Of a DNA stretch of 51,428 bases, positions 47,928 to 51,428 are shown piece by piece. Below the pieces are notes generated by a model. The model saw only the letters and a program-made list of their open reading frames with translations, did not search any database and was not told the origin of the DNA. The stretch is from positions 1 to 51,428 of the forward strand of contig CAVGXR010000035.1 of assembly GCA_963633225.1 (NCBI GenBank), written 5' to 3'. Each line of letters starts with the position of its first letter. Within the stretch, counting starts at the first letter, position 1. Source of the stretch: F23-B02 sp963633225. GTDB lineage: Bacteria > Bacillota > Clostridia > Oscillospirales > Oscillospiraceae. The translations under genes and the position numbers were made by a program.

Positions 47928-50045
47928 TCACAGCACCCCCGATTTCTCCATTTCGTCCTCGACGAAACGGTTCATTTTAACAAAGGGCTTGCGCGCAACA
48001 AGACCGATGGCTATACCTACGACGGCAAATATGAGCAGCTCGCCGAGGTAGATGAAGTAATCCCATTGGTACATGCCGAATATCGCCTCGCGCATCGCGT
48101 TTATCGCATACGGGAAGGGGAAGAACAGATATATCTTGCTGAATATATCCGGCAGGATCTCTATCGGGTACGAGCCCGAGGAGCCGGCTATCTGCACGAC
48201 CATGATGACGACGACGATGGCCTTGCCGATATCGCCGAAGGCCAGCGCCAGCGAATAAATGAGCGAAATGAACACGAAGCTCGTCACCGCAGCAGCCGCC
48301 CAGAACAGCCACGGATTCACGCACTGGCAGCCCAGCAGATAGATATCGCCCAGCACGATGACCGCTGTCTGAGCCTGTCCGAGGAAGAAGAACAGCAGGA
48401 ACTTGCCCCAGTACTTCTGACCCTCGGTGACGCGGCGCAGTCCCTTGGGCTCTGCCTCTGCCTTGAGGATGGCCACGAGGATAACGCCGCCGACCCAGAT
48501 GGCAAGCGTCGAATAGAACGGAGTCATTGCATCGCCGTAGCTTGCGGTAGGATAGATCGTCTCCTCCGTCACGCCGACGGGAGAGGACAGAAATTCGGCA
48601 TATTTTTCGGCGTTGCCGTTGAGCACGGTTATGAGGGTTTGCAGCCGCTCGTCGGCTGTGCCCTCGTTTATCTTGACGAGCAGATCGTCGCAGGAGTCTG
48701 CAACGCGCTCCATGAGCGATTGCAGCCGCGTCATGGACGAGGATACATATTTGAGCGTATCACCCGCCGAGTTTATTACGGGCGCGATATCGTCAAGCGT
48801 AATGCCCAGACTGTTTATCAGCGGCCCCATCATGTTCATGGTGCTCGAAAGGTTCGAGAGCATGAGGTCTATGCCGGTCTTGAGCTCGTTTGTTATCATC
48901 GAGCGCATGAGTGAGACCGTGTCCGCGCAGGCTCCCGTTATTCTTGCCGCGTCCTCTGCAAAGCTTGCATCGTCGCGCAGGAGCTCAAGCTGGGTCTGCG
49001 TCTGCTTTGTGCGCTCGATAAGCGCATCAAGGGTGTTGGCAACATAGGAGGTGCCGCTCAGGGCGCTGTTTTCAGGGAGCAGCGCACGCAGGGTCTCAAG
49101 ATGCGTTTGCAGCCTTGAGGCAGCGTTCTTGGCGTTATCGACCATCTGATTGTGCAGCTCGATGCTGCCGTTTATGATCTCGCTGGAGGCGAGCTTGTTC
49201 AGAGCCTCCGTCAGCTCGTCAAGGTCGCTCTCAAGCTCTGCGAGCTTTCCGTCAACTCCCTCGGACAGCTGGTCTATCGCCGTCTGCGCATTGGTGACGG
49301 CAGCCGTGGCGGAGTTGAGCGTCGCCTGAGAGTTGGAAAGTGCCGCCGATGCGTTTGCCGAGGAGCTGCCTATGCCGGACAGGAGATAGGATATCGACGA
49401 GCTGTTGTCCACAAAGCGGCCTATCGAGGCGCTGTACTGCCGCAGGCTGCTGCTGAGGTCTGTCAGCTGCGTGATGACGGCGTTGACCGCCTGCTCCTCG
49501 TCTATGTCATTGCTTATCTCCTGACCCGTGGTGAAAACGGTCTGGAACAGCACCTTCAGGTATTCGACTTGAATATTGTGCTTGACCGTCTCGGCTGCGG
49601 TGTCGGTGATCTTTGTCGCAATGGCGTTGGTTTTTGCGTTTACATAGTATGTAATGGTGCTCTCATCGTCGGTCAGTGCGCTTTTCAGGTCGTACATATT
49701 GCGGCTGAAATTTTCACCGATGAGGATCGCGGCGTAATACTTGCCGCTGTCAACACCCTTCTTGGCCTTGTCGGTGCTGCCGGTAAACACCCAGTTTATC
49801 GACGTGTTGTCCTTCAGACCCTCGAGTATTGACTCGCCCTTGTTCTCGCCCTCGTAGCCCTTATCGTCGGAGGCCACGGCGATGCTTATGTTGCCCGTGT
49901 TTCCGTATGGGTCGGAGTTTGCATAGATGTTGACCCAGGCATACAGCGCCGGCAGGATCGTTATCGCGATAATGACGGCGACTGCAAAGAAGTGCCTTGA
50001 GAGGCTTCTGATGTCGGAAAAGAATATTTTGAATGTATTCTTCAT
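47928..50045 (-). CDS. YhgE/Pip-family membrane protein (copy 2), first gene of the operon
   Basis: 705 aa from ATG 50045 (AAGGGTGG upstream; the frame extends to 50075 without a better site). TM1 about 20-40 followed by P-A-L-Y-A-W-V-N-I-Y-A-N-S-D-P-Y-G; a large coiled-coil ectodomain to about 490; C-terminal membrane block with A-G-S-S-G-S-Y-P-I-E-I-L-P-D-I-F and P-F-P-Y-A-I-N-A-M-R-E. Clearly homologous to copy 1 at both ends but divergent in the ectodomain, so the two may form a heteromer. No TetR gene, the frequent neighbour of this family, is visible. Confidence 0.87.
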   Translation of the reverse strand: MKNTFKIFFSDIRSLSRHFFAVAVIIAITILPALYAWVNIYANSDPYGNTGNISIAVASDDKGYEGENKGESILEGLKDNTSINWVFTGSTDKAKKGVDSGKYYAAILIGENFSRNMYDLKSALTDDESTITYYVNAKTNAIATKITDTAAETVKHNIQVEYLKVLFQTVFTTGQEISNDIDEEQAVNAVITQLTDLSSSLRQYSASIGRFVDNSSSISYLLSGIGSSSANASAALSNSQATLNSATAAVTNAQTAIDQLSEGVDGKLAELESDLDELTEALNKLASSEIINGSIELHNQMVDNAKNAASRLQTHLETLRALLPENSALSGTSYVANTLDALIERTKQTQTQLELLRDDASFAEDAARITGACADTVSLMRSMITNELKTGIDLMLSNLSSTMNMMGPLINSLGITLDDIAPVINSAGDTLKYVSSSMTRLQSLMERVADSCDDLLVKINEGTADERLQTLITVLNGNAEKYAEFLSSPVGVTEETIYPTASYGDAMTPFYSTLAIWVGGVILVAILKAEAEPKGLRRVTEGQKYWGKFLLFFFLGQAQTAVIVLGDIYLLGCQCVNPWLFWAAAAVTSFVFISLIYSLALAFGDIGKAIVVVIMVVQIAGSSGSYPIEILPDIFSKIYLFFPFPYAINAMREAIFGMYQWDYFIYLGELLIFAVVGIAIGLVARKPFVKMNRFVEDEMEKSGVL

Positions 50046-50079
50046 TGTACCACCCTTACATCGACTTGTAGTCAAACTA

Positions 50080-50132
50080 AACTTACACTAAAATAACTTT
50101 CTTTAACACAGACAATATCAGCTATCTGTCTT
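50080..50132 (-). promoter_or_regulatory. Candidate promoter/operator of YhgE/Pip operon
   Basis: A minus-strand TTGTCT, 17-base spacer, TTTAGT pair, with AGACA...TGTCT inverted repeat overlapping the -35 side. Weak match; tentative. The remainder of 50046-50170 is AT-rich and holds no gene. Confidence 0.3.
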
Positions 50133-50170
50133 AAAATCAAGCATTTAGACGCATTTGACTATAAAAATAT

Positions 50171-50203
50171 AAAAAACGGACAGTACAGTACCGTCCGTTT
50201 TAT
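50171..50203. terminator. Terminator downstream of metI
   Basis: AAAAAACGGAC, loop of about 11 bases, GTCCGTTTTAT, with T run on the minus strand. Confidence 0.85.
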
Positions 50204-50222
50204 ACATTATATAATATATAAG

Positions 50223-50921
50223 TTATTTCAGGCGCTTGTCGCACTTTTTGGCAAGATAGGTGCCGAGGCTCTGGAAAAGCTGAACCAGCAGGATCAGCAG
50301 GATGACCGCAACGACCATGATAAGGTACTTGTAGCGGTAATAGCCGTAGTCGATGGCTATCTTGCCGAGGCCGCCGCCGCCGATGATGCCGCTCATCGCC
50401 GAGTAGCTGAGGATCGTGGTCAGGGCGATGGTGATGTTCTGTATCAGCGAGGGCACGCTTTCGGGGATCATGACCTTGCAGATGATCTGCAGGGGTGATG
50501 CGCCCATGCTCTGCGCGGCCTCGATGATGTTGCCGTCGAGCTCGCGCAGGCTGCTCTCGACGAGCCTTGCCACGAAGGGGAAGGCCGCCGCAACGAGCGG
50601 AACGATGGTTGCCGTCGTGCCGACAGCCGTACCTATGAGCGCTCGGGAGAGAGGAAGAACCATGATCATCAATATAAGAAAGGGGATCGAGCGCAGAAGG
50701 TTTATTATGACGTTCAGCAGGCGCATGAGCCAGCCCGGGAGCGGCAGAACGCCGTCCTTTTCACCGGCTACGAGCAGCACGCCGAGCGGCAGGCCGATGA
50801 CGAGGGAAAGAGCGGTGCTGAAAACCGTGACGTAAAACGTCTCCCACAGCGCAGTCGGGAAGGTCGGCAGTATATCGAGCAGTCCCTGTATGGAGGCCTC
50901 GGAAAAAAGATCACTGTACAT
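50223..50921 (-). CDS. metI: Methionine ABC transporter permease
   Basis: 232 aa from ATG 50921 (GAGGAGG 9 bases before it; an in-frame TTG at 50930 is less likely). Five to six membrane helices; MetI motifs include L-L-R-S-I-P-F-L-I-L-M-I near 70, the ATPase-contact loop E-A-A-Q-S-M-G-A-S-P, and the C-terminal Y-S-A-M-S-G-I-I-G-G-G-G-L-G. Overlaps metN by 11 bases. No MetQ binding-protein gene follows; it may be elsewhere. Confidence 0.93.
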   Translation of the reverse strand: MYSDLFSEASIQGLLDILPTFPTALWETFYVTVFSTALSLVIGLPLGVLLVAGEKDGVLPLPGWLMRLLNVIINLLRSIPFLILMIMVLPLSRALIGTAVGTTATIVPLVAAAFPFVARLVESSLRELDGNIIEAAQSMGASPLQIICKVMIPESVPSLIQNITIALTTILSYSAMSGIIGGGGLGKIAIDYGYYRYKYLIMVVAVILLILLVQLFQSLGTYLAKKCDKRLK

Positions 50922-51428
50922 TGCCGTCAACCTCCTCTGCCGTGACGTTTGCCACGGACGAAATGAACTTCAGCGCACGGTCATAATGCACGCTGGGTAT
51001 GCCTATGAGCAGGCTGCCGTAGACCTCTGCGGACAGCTTCTGCGTCGAGGCGGAAATAACATTGCAGAAGATATTCTCCTCCGATGCCAGACGCGCCACG
51101 AGAGGTATGGCGGTCGTCCGGCTGTCGCGGAAGATGAGCCTGACGCGGCGCTCGGTCTTGGGGTCGGAGACCATCTCGTCAACGCCGCCCGGGAACACGA
51201 GCCTGCGTCCGGCGGCGGACTTCGGCGCTGCGAACACCGCAGCTACCAGTCCCTCCTCGGCCACCTCTCCCTCGTCGAGGATAGCGACATGGTTGCAGAC
51301 CTCCTTAACGACGCTCATCTGATGGGTTATGATGACGACCGTTATGCCGAGCTTTGCGTTTATGTCCTTTATGAGCTCAAGGATCTGGCGGGTCGTTTTC
51401 GGGTCGAGGGCGCTTGTGGCCTCGTCGC
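50911..51428 (-). CDS. metN: Methionine ABC transporter ATP-binding protein, 5' part outside window
   Basis: Partial: the visible frame enters from the right edge at Walker B/D-loop (D-E-A-T-S-A-L-D-P) and H-loop (I-I-T-H-Q-M), so only about the last 172 residues are present. After the ABC domain comes the C-terminal NIL (methionine-sensing, ferredoxin-like) domain, with R-R-V-R-L-I-F-R-D-S and I-F-C-N-V-I-S-A-S. In this family that domain binds methionine and inhibits transport when cells are replete. Confidence 0.93.
   Translation of the reverse strand, partial: DEATSALDPKTTRQILELIKDINAKLGITVVIITHQMSVVKEVCNHVAILDEGEVAEEGLVAAVFAAPKSAAGRRLVFPGGVDEMVSDPKTERRVRLIFRDSRTTAIPLVARLASEENIFCNVISASTQKLSAEVYGSLLIGIPSVHYDRALKFISSVANVTAEEVDGNVQ

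Overview
This is a GC-rich chromosomal window that looks like a gut-type Clostridia genome (Oscillospirales/Ruminococcaceae-like). The pointers are the AddAB rather than RecBCD nuclease, BMP-type nucleoside uptake, DUF1538/PII-like pairs, YhgE/Pip proteins, PrsW, and zinc-type L31. The taxonomic call is an inference; no rRNA is present.

Layout. 1-262 is the end of an inverted-repeat element. 327-6376 (+) is nucleoside salvage and uptake: deoD, a BMP lipoprotein, an ABC ATPase and two permeases. It faces tdk and udk (6439-7650, -) across a bidirectional terminator. 7771-9902 (-) is a DUF1538 membrane protein and a PII-like partner, followed by a MarR regulator (10197-10643). 10931-14967 (-) is pstSCAB-phoU. 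15072-15968 is a second large inverted-repeat element carrying a nested smaller element. 16031-18130 (+) is a hydroxyacid dehydrogenase plus glycerate kinase.

18179-34958 (-) is the most unusual part: a nine-gene, roughly 17 kb, tightly spaced cluster behind a near-consensus promoter (TTTACA-17-TATAAT). It encodes a multi-pass membrane protein, a PrsW-like intramembrane protease, a stalked single-pass surface protein, three equal-length paralogous three-TM receptors (744-745 aa), a right-handed beta-helix surface protein, a 1532-aa giant that fuses the receptor architecture to a long beta-repeat tail, and a secreted two-repeat protein. Five of these share a 'YI..V..G..A...L...GY....N....YLGY.TT....AITD' module. 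I know of no described system with this composition.

35153-42239 (+) is addB-addA and then rpmE. 42299-44447 (-) is a MATE pump with its MerR regulator. Its promoter has a 19-bp spacer, and a repeat element fills the whole untranslated leader. 44734-50045 (-) is a four-gene YhgE/Pip cluster ending in a PHP (CpsB-like) protein that has lost most of its metal ligands. 50223-51428 (-) is metI and a truncated metN.

Intergenic spaces hold three families of structured repeats: (i) 'GCGCATT..CTAAAA' inverted-repeat elements (1-262, 10761-10936, 15072-15968); (ii) elements ending in 33-nt palindromes that resemble a tRNA T-arm (15456-15732, 44467-44628); (iii) a roughly 155-bp multi-hairpin repeat with covarying stems (2445-2599, 10032-10190).
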